DNA of 64,000 nt from NCBI GenBank assembly GCA_021296265.1, contig JAGWAT010000010.1:1-64000 (forward strand), in the 5' to 3' direction. The stretch is from Alphaproteobacteria bacterium (GTDB taxonomy: Bacteria; Pseudomonadota; Alphaproteobacteria; TMED109). Shown piece after piece: positions 37,059-45,645 of the stretch. Numbering within the stretch: position 1 is the stretch's first letter; every line of letters starts with the position of its first letter. Below the pieces are notes generated by a model that was not told the DNA's origin, searched no databases, and saw only the letters and a program-made list of their open reading frames with translations. A program made the translations under genes and the position numbers.

Positions 37059-38135
37059 TCAGGCGAGCAGGCGGCCCACGGCACGCGCCGTGTAATCCAC
37101 CATCGGGATGATGCGGGCGTAGTTGAGCCGCGTGGGCCCGATCACGCCGATCGCGCCCAGGGGACCTGCGCCGCTCTCGTTCTGCACGAGAGGCGCGACG
37201 ATCATCGAGCAACCCGACAGGGCGAACAGTTCGGTCTCGGCCCCGATGAACACGTGCACGCCGGACCCGTGCAGGGTCGAATCGAGCAGGCGGCGGAGCG
37301 TGCGGCCGCGTTCGAGCGCCTCGAACAGGAGCTGCACCCGCTCCATGTCGGCCCGCTCCTGCACGCCTTCCAGGGTGCGGGCCCGGCCAGTCAGGATCAG
37401 CGACGGGTCGCCGTCGGCTGCCGTGCGAACTGCAAGTCCCGCCTCGATCACCTTCTGGGTCGTCGCGTTCAGCTCCGCCTGGTCCGCCGCCATGTCCGCC
37501 TCAATCGCTCGGCCCGCCTCTTCCAGCGACCGTCCGGCGAAGCGGTCATTGAGATAGTTGGACGCCTCGATCAGCGCATGCGCCGGCAGCCCGGGCGGCA
37601 AGTCGATCAGGCGGTTCTCCACCAGATCGTGGGTGTCGACGATCACCACCAGCGCCCGCCCCGGATCCAGCCGCACGAACTCGATGTGCCTGATCGCGCG
37701 CTGCTCCTCCTTCGGAGTGATCACCAGGGACGCGCACTGCGCGAGGCCGGACAGCCCTTCACCGACCTCGCGCAGCACTTCGCGCAGGTTGCGCCCCGCC
37801 CCGGCGCAGAGCGCCTCGATGCGGCTGCAGTCGGCTTGCGGCAGGTCGCCCAGCTTGAGAAGCCCGTCGATGAACAGGCGGAGCCCGCGCTCGGTCGGGA
37901 GCCGGCCGGCCGAGACATGCGGCGCGTACAGGAACCCGAGCCCCTCCAGCTCCGCCATGACCGCCCGGACCGACGCCGGCGACAGAGCGCCGTTCAGCTC
38001 CTTGGCGACGGTTTGCGATCCCACGGGAGTGCCGCCCTCGAGGTACGATTCCACGACCTGCCGGAAAATCTCCTGCGAGCGCGCGTCAAGCTCACTTAAC
38101 GGACTGGTGCTTTCCTCGCCGGTCCTCTTCCGCAT
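37059..38135 (-). CDS. hrcA: heat-inducible transcription repressor HrcA
   Basis: HrcA, 358 residues, represses heat-shock genes by binding the CIRCE inverted repeat. The N-terminal winged helix is SELDARSQEIFRQVVESYLE, then GTPVGSQTVAKEL and SPASVRAVMAELEGLGF. The later part includes the HrcA-typical LYAPHVSAGRLPTERG and, near the C-terminus, LGAIGVIGPTRLNYARIIPM. Length is usual. A CIRCE site was not seen upstream of hrcA, grpE or dnaK in this window; its target is probably groESL elsewhere, as is common in alphaproteobacteria that also use RpoH. It precedes the sirtuin gene on the same strand. Confidence 0.95.
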   Translation of the reverse strand: MRKRTGEESTSPLSELDARSQEIFRQVVESYLEGGTPVGSQTVAKELNGALSPASVRAVMAELEGLGFLYAPHVSAGRLPTERGLRLFIDGLLKLGDLPQADCSRIEALCAGAGRNLREVLREVGEGLSGLAQCASLVITPKEEQRAIRHIEFVRLDPGRALVVIVDTHDLVENRLIDLPPGLPAHALIEASNYLNDRFAGRSLEEAGRAIEADMAADQAELNATTQKVIEAGLAVRTAADGDPSLILTGRARTLEGVQERADMERVQLLFEALERGRTLRRLLDSTLHGSGVHVFIGAETELFALSGCSMIVAPLVQNESGAGPLGAIGVIGPTRLNYARIIPMVDYTARAVGRLLA

Positions 38136-38207
38136 TGCACCTTCCCCGCCTCGATCATCCCTTCATAGCCGTGCCGTCCGCCCCCGGCACCAGTCCGTCC
38201 GCCGGCT

Positions 38208-38759
38208 TCACGCGGCTTCCGGAACCTCGTGGCGGCGGTGCCCGAACGAATGCGAGCGGATGATGCGGGCCAGGGACGGGTCCCGCCGGGCCTTCCGCCG
38301 CTGGTGCGTCCGCAGGGCCGCGGTGAGGTTCCCACGATAGCCCATCTGCCGGTCGGCGAGCGCCACCATTCGGCTGTTCGGCCAGTTCTTCGGGCGGATC
38401 CGGTCCAGCTCCTCCAGCAAGCCCGCGGCCGCGGCTCCGCCGCTGCCTGCGGCCATAACGATCAGGGCGGCCGCCGTGGACCGGGAGACGCCCTGGTAGC
38501 AATGGACGTGCACGTGCCGGCAGCGCGCCACCGCGAGCCGGCGGCCGAGGAGAATCAGCCGGCGGATGTGCGTCGCCGACGGCAGCTGCCTGCCCCGAAC
38601 CGGCCGCACCGCGTCGTGGAATGCCATCCGGGTCACGCGGCCGCCGTCGCCGCGCCGGAGCGGCCGGGGCGTCTGGTTGCCGGGATCGAGGATGGACACC
38701 ACGTGGCCGGGCCGGCCAAAGCGGGAACGCTGGACCGTGCGCAGGCCCGATACCGTCAC
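38208..38759 (-). CDS. CX5R-type protein phosphatase, dual-specificity-like
   Basis: A 183-residue protein with the active-site signature of cysteine-based phosphatases, HCYQGVSRS, in which C87 and R93 are five residues apart. Aspartate candidates precede it. The start is uncertain; I chose the GTG at 38759 because upstream sequence runs into the tRNA-Gly gene at 38793, and no good ribosome binding site is seen. A long basic C-terminal tail follows the catalytic domain. It ends 73 bases before the hrcA start on the same strand. It may dephosphorylate tyrosine or serine, or a small molecule such as an inositol phosphate; I cannot decide. Confidence 0.68.
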   Translation of the reverse strand: MTVSGLRTVQRSRFGRPGHVVSILDPGNQTPRPLRRGDGGRVTRMAFHDAVRPVRGRQLPSATHIRRLILLGRRLAVARCRHVHVHCYQGVSRSTAAALIVMAAGSGGAAAAGLLEELDRIRPKNWPNSRMVALADRQMGYRGNLTAALRTHQRRKARRDPSLARIIRSHSFGHRRHEVPEAA

Positions 38760-38792
38760 CCGAAAGGGCGCCGAGCTGTCAGACGGCACTGG

Positions 38793-38864
38793 AGCGGACG
38801 GCCGGGATCGAACCGGCGACATTCAGCTTGGGAAGCTGACGTTCTACCACTGAACTACGCCCGC
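38793..38864 (-). tRNA. tRNA-Gly (anticodon CCC)
   Basis: A 72-base tRNA on the minus strand. The acceptor arms GCGGGCG and CGTCCGC pair with one G-T pair, the D arm is GTTC/GAAC, the anticodon stem is TCAGC/GCTGA with loop TTCCCAA giving anticodon CCC (reads GGG), and the T arm GCCGG/CCGGC encloses TTCGATC. No CCA is encoded. Confidence 0.93.
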
Positions 38865-39058
38865 GCGAACACCAGCATCCATCCGACGCTGGCATCGAAG
38901 GTATCCGCAGCCCCGCTCCCGGTCAAAGATCGCCCGGTACCGGACCCGGGGCCTGTCCGGCTCCGGCAGGAAAGTGGGCTCCGGTATAGACTGGGGGTTT
39001 CCCTGCGCTATCTTGATCGCGTGCCCGTCCCCGGGGCAATTTCTGCTCGGAACTGCCC

Positions 39059-40018
39059 ATGGACGCTTGCGCCGTTCCCGAATCGCCAATGCTCGCTGCG
39101 AAATCGGCCAAGTACGCCGATCCCGACTACACACTAGACGGCAGTCCGCGCGCACGGGTCGCGCTGCGCAGGCTCAATACCCTCTGGTTCAACACGGGCA
39201 CACTCTGCAACCTCGCGTGCGAGGGCTGCTACATCGAATCCAGCCCCCGCAACGACCGGCTGCAGTACCTTTCCCTAGGGGAAGTCGAGGCCTATCTGGA
39301 CGAAATCCGGGCCGCTGGTCTGGCAACCCGGCAGATCGGTTTTACCGGCGGCGAGCCCTTCATGAATCCCGACCTGATCGCCATGCTCGAATGTTGCCTC
39401 GACCGCGGGTTTCAGGTGCTGGTGCTGACCAACGCGATGCGCCCGATGGAGAAGCAGGCAGCCGGCCTGGCCGGCCTGGCCGGCCGTGACAACCTGACGA
39501 TCCGGGTCTCGCTCGACCATTACGGCAGGGAACGGCACGAGGCCATCCGAGGCCCGCGCTCGTGGGCGCCGGCCATGCGGGGGCTCCGCTGGCTGCGCGA
39601 TCAGGGCTTCCGGGTCCATGTCGCGTGCCGCGGCCTCGACGATGAATCCGAGACCGAGATGCGGGCCGGCTTTGCGGCGCTGTTCCGGGAGCACGACCTT
39701 GACGTCGACGCGTTCGATCCGGCGCGCCTGGTGCTGTTTCCACTGATGGACAGCGGCCGCGATGTGCCGGAGATCACCCAGTCCTGCTGGCAAATCCTGG
39801 ACGTGGACCCCGCCTCCATGATGTGCGCCTCGTCGCGGATGGTGGTGCGGCGCAAGGGGGCGGCCGGCACCGCGGTGGTCCCCTGTACGCTGCTGCCATA
39901 CGACGAGACACTGGAACTGGGCACCAGCCTGTCCGACGCGCGGCAGAGTGTGGCGCTCAATCACCCCTTTTGTGCGCAGTTCTGCGTCCTTGGCGGCGCC
40001 GACTGTTCGGCGAGCTGA
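39059..40018 (+). CDS. radical SAM protein with C-terminal cysteine cluster
   Basis: A 319-residue radical SAM enzyme. The CX3CX2C iron-sulfur motif is CNLACEGCY (C50, C54, C57) and the SAM-binding GGEP follows at IGFTGGEPF. Three further cysteines close the protein in PFCAQFCVLGGADCS, likely binding a second cluster. The middle has a short repeat of nine bases coding AGLAGLAG. It is followed two bases later by apaG and then folE on the same strand, so it may belong with a cofactor-related operon. Its reaction is unknown; relatives include peptide-modifying and cofactor-maturase enzymes. The ATG at 39059 lacks a clear ribosome binding site but the N-terminus is plausible. Confidence 0.85.
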   Translation: MDACAVPESPMLAAKSAKYADPDYTLDGSPRARVALRRLNTLWFNTGTLCNLACEGCYIESSPRNDRLQYLSLGEVEAYLDEIRAAGLATRQIGFTGGEPFMNPDLIAMLECCLDRGFQVLVLTNAMRPMEKQAAGLAGLAGRDNLTIRVSLDHYGRERHEAIRGPRSWAPAMRGLRWLRDQGFRVHVACRGLDDESETEMRAGFAALFREHDLDVDAFDPARLVLFPLMDSGRDVPEITQSCWQILDVDPASMMCASSRMVVRRKGAAGTAVVPCTLLPYDETLELGTSLSDARQSVALNHPFCAQFCVLGGADCSAS

Positions 40019-40020
40019 TC

Positions 40021-40467
40021 ATGCATGAAGACCCCTTTGACGTGGCCGAGCCCGAAGACGACGATGAGGGACACTGGTACCAGAAGGAAAGCTGCGGGAT
40101 TACGGTCCGCGTGCGGCCGTTCTATCTGGAAGAGCAGTCCGTGCCCCACGAGGAACGCTACCTGTGGGCCTACCAGGTCCGCATCGAGAACCGCGGCGCC
40201 GGCAAGGTTCAGCTCATGACCCGCCACTGGCGGATCGTCGACGGCCGCGGCCAGGCCATCGAGGTGAAGGGCGAGGGCGTCGTCGGCGAACAACCGGTAC
40301 TGGCCCCGGGCGAGACCTTCGAGTACGCCTCCGGCACCCCGTTGTCCCAGCCGTCGGGGATCATGAGCGGTACGTATTCGATGCAGGGCGAGGACGGCCA
40401 GACGTTCGAAGTCGAGATTCCGGCGTTCCCGCTCGAGAGCCCCTGGTCCCAGCGTACGCTCCACTGA
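40021..40467 (+). CDS. apaG: ApaG domain protein
   Basis: ApaG, 148 residues, an immunoglobulin-like beta protein linked to cobalt and magnesium handling and diadenosine tetraphosphate in enterobacteria; its exact activity is not settled. Family parts are [48 protein letters not shown] and [12 protein letters not shown] 20-residue acidic N-terminal extension precedes the domain, mildly unusual. The ATG at 40021 lies just two bases after the radical SAM stop, and the stop overlaps the folE start (TGATG at 40465-40469), so all three are probably read together. Confidence 0.92.
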   Translation: MHEDPFDVAEPEDDDEGHWYQKESCGITVRVRPFYLEEQSVPHEERYLWAYQVRIENRGAGKVQLMTRHWRIVDGRGQAIEVKGEGVVGEQPVLAPGETFEYASGTPLSQPSGIMSGTYSMQGEDGQTFEVEIPAFPLESPWSQRTLH

Positions 40468-41051
40468 TGGACGGCGAACGCCCGTCGCGTGCGGAGGCCG
40501 AAGCGGCGGTTCGCACCCTGATCCGCTGGACCGGCGAGGACCCCGACCGCGAGGGCCTTGCCGGCACCCCGGGCCGCGTCATCCGCGCGTACGACGAGCA
40601 CTTCGCCGGGTACGCCAAGGACCCCGGCGCCATCCTGCGGCGGACCTTCGAGGAAACCCAGGGCTACGACGAGATCGTCGCCCTCCGGGCCATTTCGTTC
40701 TCGTCGCACTGCGAACACCACCTCACCCCGATCATCGGCACCGCGCACGTCGGCTACTTGCCGGATCGCCGGGTGGTGGGATTGAGCAAGCTCGCGCGCC
40801 TCGTCGACGTCTTCGCGAAGCGGCTGCAGCTGCAGGAAAAGATGACGGCCCAGATCGCCGACACGATTACCGAGGAACTGCGGCCGCGGGGTGTCGGGGT
40901 GGTAATCGAGGCAGAGCACTTCTGCGTTGCCACCCGCGGCGTCAACAAGCGGAATGCCGTCATGGTGACCAGCCGCATGACGGGAGCCTTCCGTGACGAC
41001 CCCTCGACCCGGCGCGAGTTCCTGTACTTGATTGACCGGGGACCTCGTTAG
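40467..41051 (+). CDS. folE: GTP cyclohydrolase I
   Basis: FolE, 194 residues, converts GTP to 7,8-dihydroneopterin triphosphate, the first step of folate and pterin synthesis, as a cytosolic decamer. Zinc ligands fall in [11 protein letters not shown] and [12 protein letters not shown]; the substrate-binding stretches [16 protein letters not shown] and [20 protein letters not shown] are intact. Length fits a short-form enzyme. The start overlaps the apaG stop by one base. Together with the radical SAM gene this may form a small cofactor-related operon; trkH follows after 15 bases. Confidence 0.95.
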   Translation: MDGERPSRAEAEAAVRTLIRWTGEDPDREGLAGTPGRVIRAYDEHFAGYAKDPGAILRRTFEETQGYDEIVALRAISFSSHCEHHLTPIIGTAHVGYLPDRRVVGLSKLARLVDVFAKRLQLQEKMTAQIADTITEELRPRGVGVVIEAEHFCVATRGVNKRNAVMVTSRMTGAFRDDPSTRREFLYLIDRGPR

Positions 41052-41066
41052 GACCCCGAACGGCGA

Positions 41067-42533
41067 ATGCTGCGCATCCGGCCGGTTCTTCACCTTACCG
41101 GGATCCTGATGCTCCCGGTGGGGGGCGCCATGCTGATCCCCATGGCGGCGGACCTGCTGGCCGGCCAGCCGTCGGCGCTCGCCTTCGCCGGCACCGGCGC
41201 CGCGACCGCCTTCGTGGGCGTGGCCCTCGCCCTGGCCTGTCGGAGTGGCACCCTGGTCGGCGACTTCGGCCGCAACCACGACCCCCGGCAGGTCCTGGCG
41301 CTGATCACGCTCTGGTGGCTCCTCGCCATCGTGCTGGCGGCGCTCCCCCTCTACTTCGCCGATCATCGAATCAACTACACGGACGCGTTCTTCGAGGCTG
41401 CCTCGGGGCTCACCACCACCGGCGCTTCGGTGTTCACCGACCTCGACCAGCGGCCGCCGGGTGTGCTCCTCTGGCGCGCCATGCTGCAGTGGTTCGGCGG
41501 GCTCGGCATCGTGGTCATCGCGCTGGTCATGCTGCCGTTCCGGGAAATTGGCGGGATGGAGGTCATCCGCATCGACCAGGACAGCCTGAGTGGCGGCCGG
41601 AGACTGAGTGACGCCCGACTGGCACTGGTCCTGGTCCGGATCTACCTGATTCTCACCGCCATCTGGGTCGTGCTGCTACGAGTCGCCGGCATGGAATGGT
41701 TCGACGCCCTGTGCCATGCCATGACGACGATCGCCACCGGCGGCTACTCCACGCGCGACGGATCCGTGGGGGCCTGGCAAAGCGGGGCGATCGAAACCGT
41801 CGTCATCATCGGCATGCTCGCGGCGTCGCTGCCGTTCATCGGCTACCGCCAGATCGCCGAGGGCAACTGGCGGCGCTTCGCCGGCAACCCGGAAGTCGGG
41901 GCCTTCTTTGCCGTCGTCGCCGCCGCGGTCGGCGCCGTCACGCTCTGGCTCTGGCTCGGTACCGGGGCCGGGCCCCTCGATGCCCTGCGCCGTTCGGCCT
42001 TCAACGTGATCTCTGTGATGACCGGAACGGGGTACGCGACGGAAGACTTCTCCGGTTGGGGCGGCGGCACGACCGCCCTCCTGTTCCTCCTGATGTTCGT
42101 CGGCGGGTGCAGCGGCAGCACGACCGGCGGCCTGCGGATCTTTCGGATTCAGGTGATGCTGGCGCTGGTGACGGCACAGCTCCGGAAGGTGCCGCAGCCG
42201 CGGCTCGTGAGTACGCCCCGGTTGGCGGGCAAGCGGATCAGCGAGGACACGCTCCGCCCGGTCCTGAGCATCGCCGCGCTGTTCCTGATCACCGTTACGG
42301 TACTGGCGGGCTTCCTGTCGATCCTCGGGCTCGACCGCCTGACGTCACTCTCGGCCGCCGCCTCTGCGGTCGCCATCGTGGGACCGGGGCTGGGCCCCGT
42401 CGTGGGGCCTGCCGGCTCGTACGCGCCGGTTCCGGATGCCGCGAAGTGGGCCCTGTCGGTCGGCATGCTCCTTGGCCGGCTCGAATTCCTCACGGCGCTG
42501 GTGATGTTCGCCCCCGGATTCTGGCGACGGTGA
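41067..42533 (+). CDS. TrkH family potassium uptake protein
   Basis: A 488-residue inner-membrane potassium translocator of the TrkH/KtrB family. Four pore-loop filter segments are visible: TTTGASVF, ATGGYSTR, MTGTGYATED and AIVGPGLGPV, each with the conserved glycine. Twelve membrane segments are predicted. A TrkA partner is not in the window. It sits 15 bases after folE, so it may be co-transcribed. Its stop at 42533 lies inside the converging RND pump gene, whose end overlaps by 44 bases. TrkH or TrkG cannot be told apart. Confidence 0.9.
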   Translation: MLRIRPVLHLTGILMLPVGGAMLIPMAADLLAGQPSALAFAGTGAATAFVGVALALACRSGTLVGDFGRNHDPRQVLALITLWWLLAIVLAALPLYFADHRINYTDAFFEAASGLTTTGASVFTDLDQRPPGVLLWRAMLQWFGGLGIVVIALVMLPFREIGGMEVIRIDQDSLSGGRRLSDARLALVLVRIYLILTAIWVVLLRVAGMEWFDALCHAMTTIATGGYSTRDGSVGAWQSGAIETVVIIGMLAASLPFIGYRQIAEGNWRRFAGNPEVGAFFAVVAAAVGAVTLWLWLGTGAGPLDALRRSAFNVISVMTGTGYATEDFSGWGGGTTALLFLLMFVGGCSGSTTGGLRIFRIQVMLALVTAQLRKVPQPRLVSTPRLAGKRISEDTLRPVLSIAALFLITVTVLAGFLSILGLDRLTSLSAAASAVAIVGPGLGPVVGPAGSYAPVPDAAKWALSVGMLLGRLEFLTALVMFAPGFWRR

Positions 42534-45500
42534 GCAGCCACCGGATCAGCTGCCCGACATCGTTCTGGACGAGGAACAGGCTGGGCACGATGACCAGTAC
42601 CAATGGCGTCGTTGCCAGCAACCCGAAGATAATCGTCACCACCATGGGCTGAATGAACTGGGCCTGGAAGCTCGTCTCCAGGAGCAGTGGCGCGAGGCCA
42701 CCGATCGTGGAGGCGGTGGTCAGAATGACCGCCCGGAACCGTTCGCAGCTCCCGTTGACCACCGCCTCCAGCAGATCCTCACCGGCGCGCATGTGCCGGT
42801 CGATGGTATTCACCACGATGATCGAGCCGTTGACCACGATGCCGGAAAGGCCAAGCAAGCCGAGCAGGGAGATGATCGTAAGGTCGTGGCCCATCACCCA
42901 GTGGCCGAGAATCGCTCCGACGGTAGCGAACGGAATCACCACCATGACGATGATGGGACGCATGTACGAGCCGAACACGAGCGCGATCGTCAGGTAGATC
43001 GCGAGCAGGCCGAGGACAGCGCCCAGCTGCATTTCGCGGAGTGTGTCCTGCTGCTCCTCGCTCCGACCGGCCAGCCGCCAGCGTACGCCGTGCGGCGTGA
43101 CCGCATCGGCAAGGGCGCCATCCGCGAGCTGCGCCAAAACCTCGTTGGCGTTGGCGCGGCTGGCATCCACGTTCGCCGTGACGGCGACCTCGCGCACCCC
43201 GTTTTCGCGCCGGAACACGGAGAAACCCTGCTGCTCCTCGATGTCCACCACTTCGGACAGCGGCACCTGGAGCCCGGCGGGACTTCGCACGAACAGAGTC
43301 TTGAAAGCGTGCGCCTCCATGGCGTCGGGGCGCATCCGGACCCGGACCACCAGCTCCTCGTCACCCGCAGCCAGTCGCTGCGCGATGATGCCCTGGAACG
43401 CGCCCCGCACCTCGCGGGCGACGCTGGCCGTGGTGAACCCAAGCGCCCGGCCGCGCTGGGTCAGGGTCAGGGCCAGCTCACGCTTGCCGTACGGGAAGTC
43501 GTCGCGGATGTCGGTCACGCCCACGTAGCCCGCCAGCAGCGCCCGGGTGTCCAGAGCGGCCGCCTTCAGCGCCTCCGGTCCGGCACCGGAGAGACGGATG
43601 TCGAACTCCTTGCCCGGCGGGCCGCGCGGCGGCGGCGCGATCACCAGGTTCTCAAGGCCCGGCAGGGGGCGAACCTCCGCCCGCCAGGCATCCATGACCT
43701 GCTGCAGTTGGATCGTCCGGTCCTCGATCGGTATCAGTTGCAGGATCATGCCGCCGACATGGTCCCCCGACAGGCCCGCCCCGGACATGCGCGAGTCCAG
43801 CGACGGCCGGCCGACGAAGCCGTAGGTGGTCTCGATATAGCCGGCATCGTCGACGGCATGGGCAGCGCGCTCCAGTTCGTCGACCATTGCTTCCGTGGTG
43901 CTGCGCGGGGTCCCGGCAGGGAACCAGAACGTCGCTTCTGCGACGTTGGCCTCGAGCTGGGGGAAAAACACGAACTTCACCTTGCCCCCCGCCAGCAATC
44001 CCCCGACCGCGAGAAACGAGGCCACCACGATGGCCACCATGAGGTAGCGGCGCGTCAGCGCCCATGCGACGAACCGGCGGTAAATCCCGTCGCGCAGCGC
44101 GGTAAAGCCCCGGTCGAACCAGCGTCGGAACCCCCTGGCCTCACGGGGGCCCGTGGACTTCCCGCCGAATGCATGGCGCAAATGGCCCGGTAGCACCAGA
44201 AAGCACTCGAACAGGCTGGCCAGGAGGACGGCGACCACGACAAAGGGGATGGCCCCGACGATCTGGCCGACGAGGCCGGTCATGAAGAAAATCGGCATGA
44301 AGGCGCACGCGGTCGTGACCGACGCCGCGAGGACCGGCCAGAGCATGGCGCGTGCACCCATGACCGAAGCATCCAGCGAGGACACTCCCCGCTCCCACTG
44401 CATCTGTCCGTGCTCGGCGACCACGATCGCGTCGTCGACCACGATCCCCAGCATCATGATCATGGCGAACATGCTGATCATGTTGATGGACTGCCCGGAG
44501 AGGTACATCGCGAACAGCGTCGCCGCGAACGCGGCCGGAATGCCGACGGCCACCCAGAACGCCGTCCGCGGATTCAGGAACATGAACAGGATGATCAGGA
44601 CCAGCGCGAGTCCGCCCAAGCCGTTCCGGACCAGCATGTCGAGCCGGCTCACCACCCCGTCGGCCTCGATGCGGTAGAGCGTCAGCTCCAGATCGTCGGG
44701 CAGGCCCTCCAGGTCGCCGTTGAGATAGGTCTGAACGTCCTCCCAGATCTCCAGGATGTCGCTGGCCGGCGAACGGCTCACGCGGAGAGACAGCGCAAGC
44801 CGGCCATCCACCCGGCCGCTCGCCATGCCCGCCGCAAACGTATCGGAGACCGTCGCCAGGTCATCGACCCGGAAGGTGCGTCCAGTCGAATCCGACACGA
44901 TTTCAAGTGCCGCCATCTCCCGGGCCGTGGCCCGTTCACCCAGCATGCGCACTTGCAGCTCGGCCGCACCGTGCGTATCGCCTCCCGGCACATCGCGGGA
45001 GTGGGCGGCGATACGGCCGGCAACATCGTTCAGGCTGAGGTCAAGCGCCAGGAGGGCGGCCGGTTCCACATCCACGATCAGTTCCGGCGAGCGAAGATCC
45101 GAGATCGTGACCTTGTCGGCGCCGGCGGCGAGCAGGCCGTCCCGAAGGACCTTGGCATAGCTCCGCAGCTGGGCCTCGTCGTACGGCCCCGCGACGCGGA
45201 TCCGGGCTACCTGTTCAAACGGGATGATCCGCGTGATGGTCGGTCGCTCGGTCGTTTCTGGCAAGGTCGTGACGCCGGCCACGGCCGTCTCCACATCGGC
45301 AAGCGCCTTCTGCATATCGGTTCCTTCCCGGAACTCGATGACGATCCCGCAGTAGCCCTCCTGAGCCGTGGCGGTCACACGCTTGACCGAGTCGAGGAAA
45401 CGAACCTCCGGCTCGATGGCAACCAGTACCGATTGCTCGACCTCTTCCGCGCTGGCCCCCGGCCAGGCCACCCCGACGTTCACATAATCAATCGAATAAT

Positions 45501-45645
45501 CGGGGAAGAACTGACGGTTGAGCCGATCCAGCGACGCGATGCCGAGCGCCACCATGATCAGCAGCAGAATGTTGGGGGCAGTTGGGTGGCGGGCGAACGC
45601 TGCAATCAGCCCGCTGCGCGGGCGCGGTGTCGAGCTATTGTCCAC
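42490..45645 (-). CDS. RND efflux pump inner-membrane transporter (AcrB-like)
   Basis: A 1051-residue RND-superfamily transporter with the typical length and 12 membrane helices in two halves. The proton relay aspartate pair is in MLGIVVDDAIVVAEHG. The first half opens with NILLLIMVALGIASLDRLN and porter subdomains with VNVGVAWPGASAEEVEQSVL. The proton-driven pump would export drugs or lipids with the adaptor encoded just upstream (stop and start overlap by 11 bases). No outer-membrane channel gene is adjacent. Its 3' end overlaps the converging trkH gene. The substrate is unknown; the sequence resembles the hydrophobe/amphiphile efflux group. Confidence 0.93.
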   Translation of the reverse strand: MDNSSTPRPRSGLIAAFARHPTAPNILLLIMVALGIASLDRLNRQFFPDYSIDYVNVGVAWPGASAEEVEQSVLVAIEPEVRFLDSVKRVTATAQEGYCGIVIEFREGTDMQKALADVETAVAGVTTLPETTERPTITRIIPFEQVARIRVAGPYDEAQLRSYAKVLRDGLLAAGADKVTISDLRSPELIVDVEPAALLALDLSLNDVAGRIAAHSRDVPGGDTHGAAELQVRMLGERATAREMAALEIVSDSTGRTFRVDDLATVSDTFAAGMASGRVDGRLALSLRVSRSPASDILEIWEDVQTYLNGDLEGLPDDLELTLYRIEADGVVSRLDMLVRNGLGGLALVLIILFMFLNPRTAFWVAVGIPAAFAATLFAMYLSGQSINMISMFAMIMMLGIVVDDAIVVAEHGQMQWERGVSSLDASVMGARAMLWPVLAASVTTACAFMPIFFMTGLVGQIVGAIPFVVVAVLLASLFECFLVLPGHLRHAFGGKSTGPREARGFRRWFDRGFTALRDGIYRRFVAWALTRRYLMVAIVVASFLAVGGLLAGGKVKFVFFPQLEANVAEATFWFPAGTPRSTTEAMVDELERAAHAVDDAGYIETTYGFVGRPSLDSRMSGAGLSGDHVGGMILQLIPIEDRTIQLQQVMDAWRAEVRPLPGLENLVIAPPPRGPPGKEFDIRLSGAGPEALKAAALDTRALLAGYVGVTDIRDDFPYGKRELALTLTQRGRALGFTTASVAREVRGAFQGIIAQRLAAGDEELVVRVRMRPDAMEAHAFKTLFVRSPAGLQVPLSEVVDIEEQQGFSVFRRENGVREVAVTANVDASRANANEVLAQLADGALADAVTPHGVRWRLAGRSEEQQDTLREMQLGAVLGLLAIYLTIALVFGSYMRPIIVMVVIPFATVGAILGHWVMGHDLTIISLLGLLGLSGIVVNGSIIVVNTIDRHMRAGEDLLEAVVNGSCERFRAVILTTASTIGGLAPLLLETSFQAQFIQPMVVTIIFGLLATTPLVLVIVPSLFLVQNDVGQLIRWLLTVARIRGRTSPAP

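Noticed and set aside
38136-38207. CIRCE element upstream of hrcA.
   Set aside because: No TTAGCACTC-N9-GAGTGCTAA-like repeat is present; the region is ordinary GC-rich sequence.
39455-39490. A tandem GCCGGCCTG nine-base repeat.
   Set aside because: It is in frame within the radical SAM gene and codes AGLAGLAG; a local codon repeat with no sign of a mobile or regulatory element.
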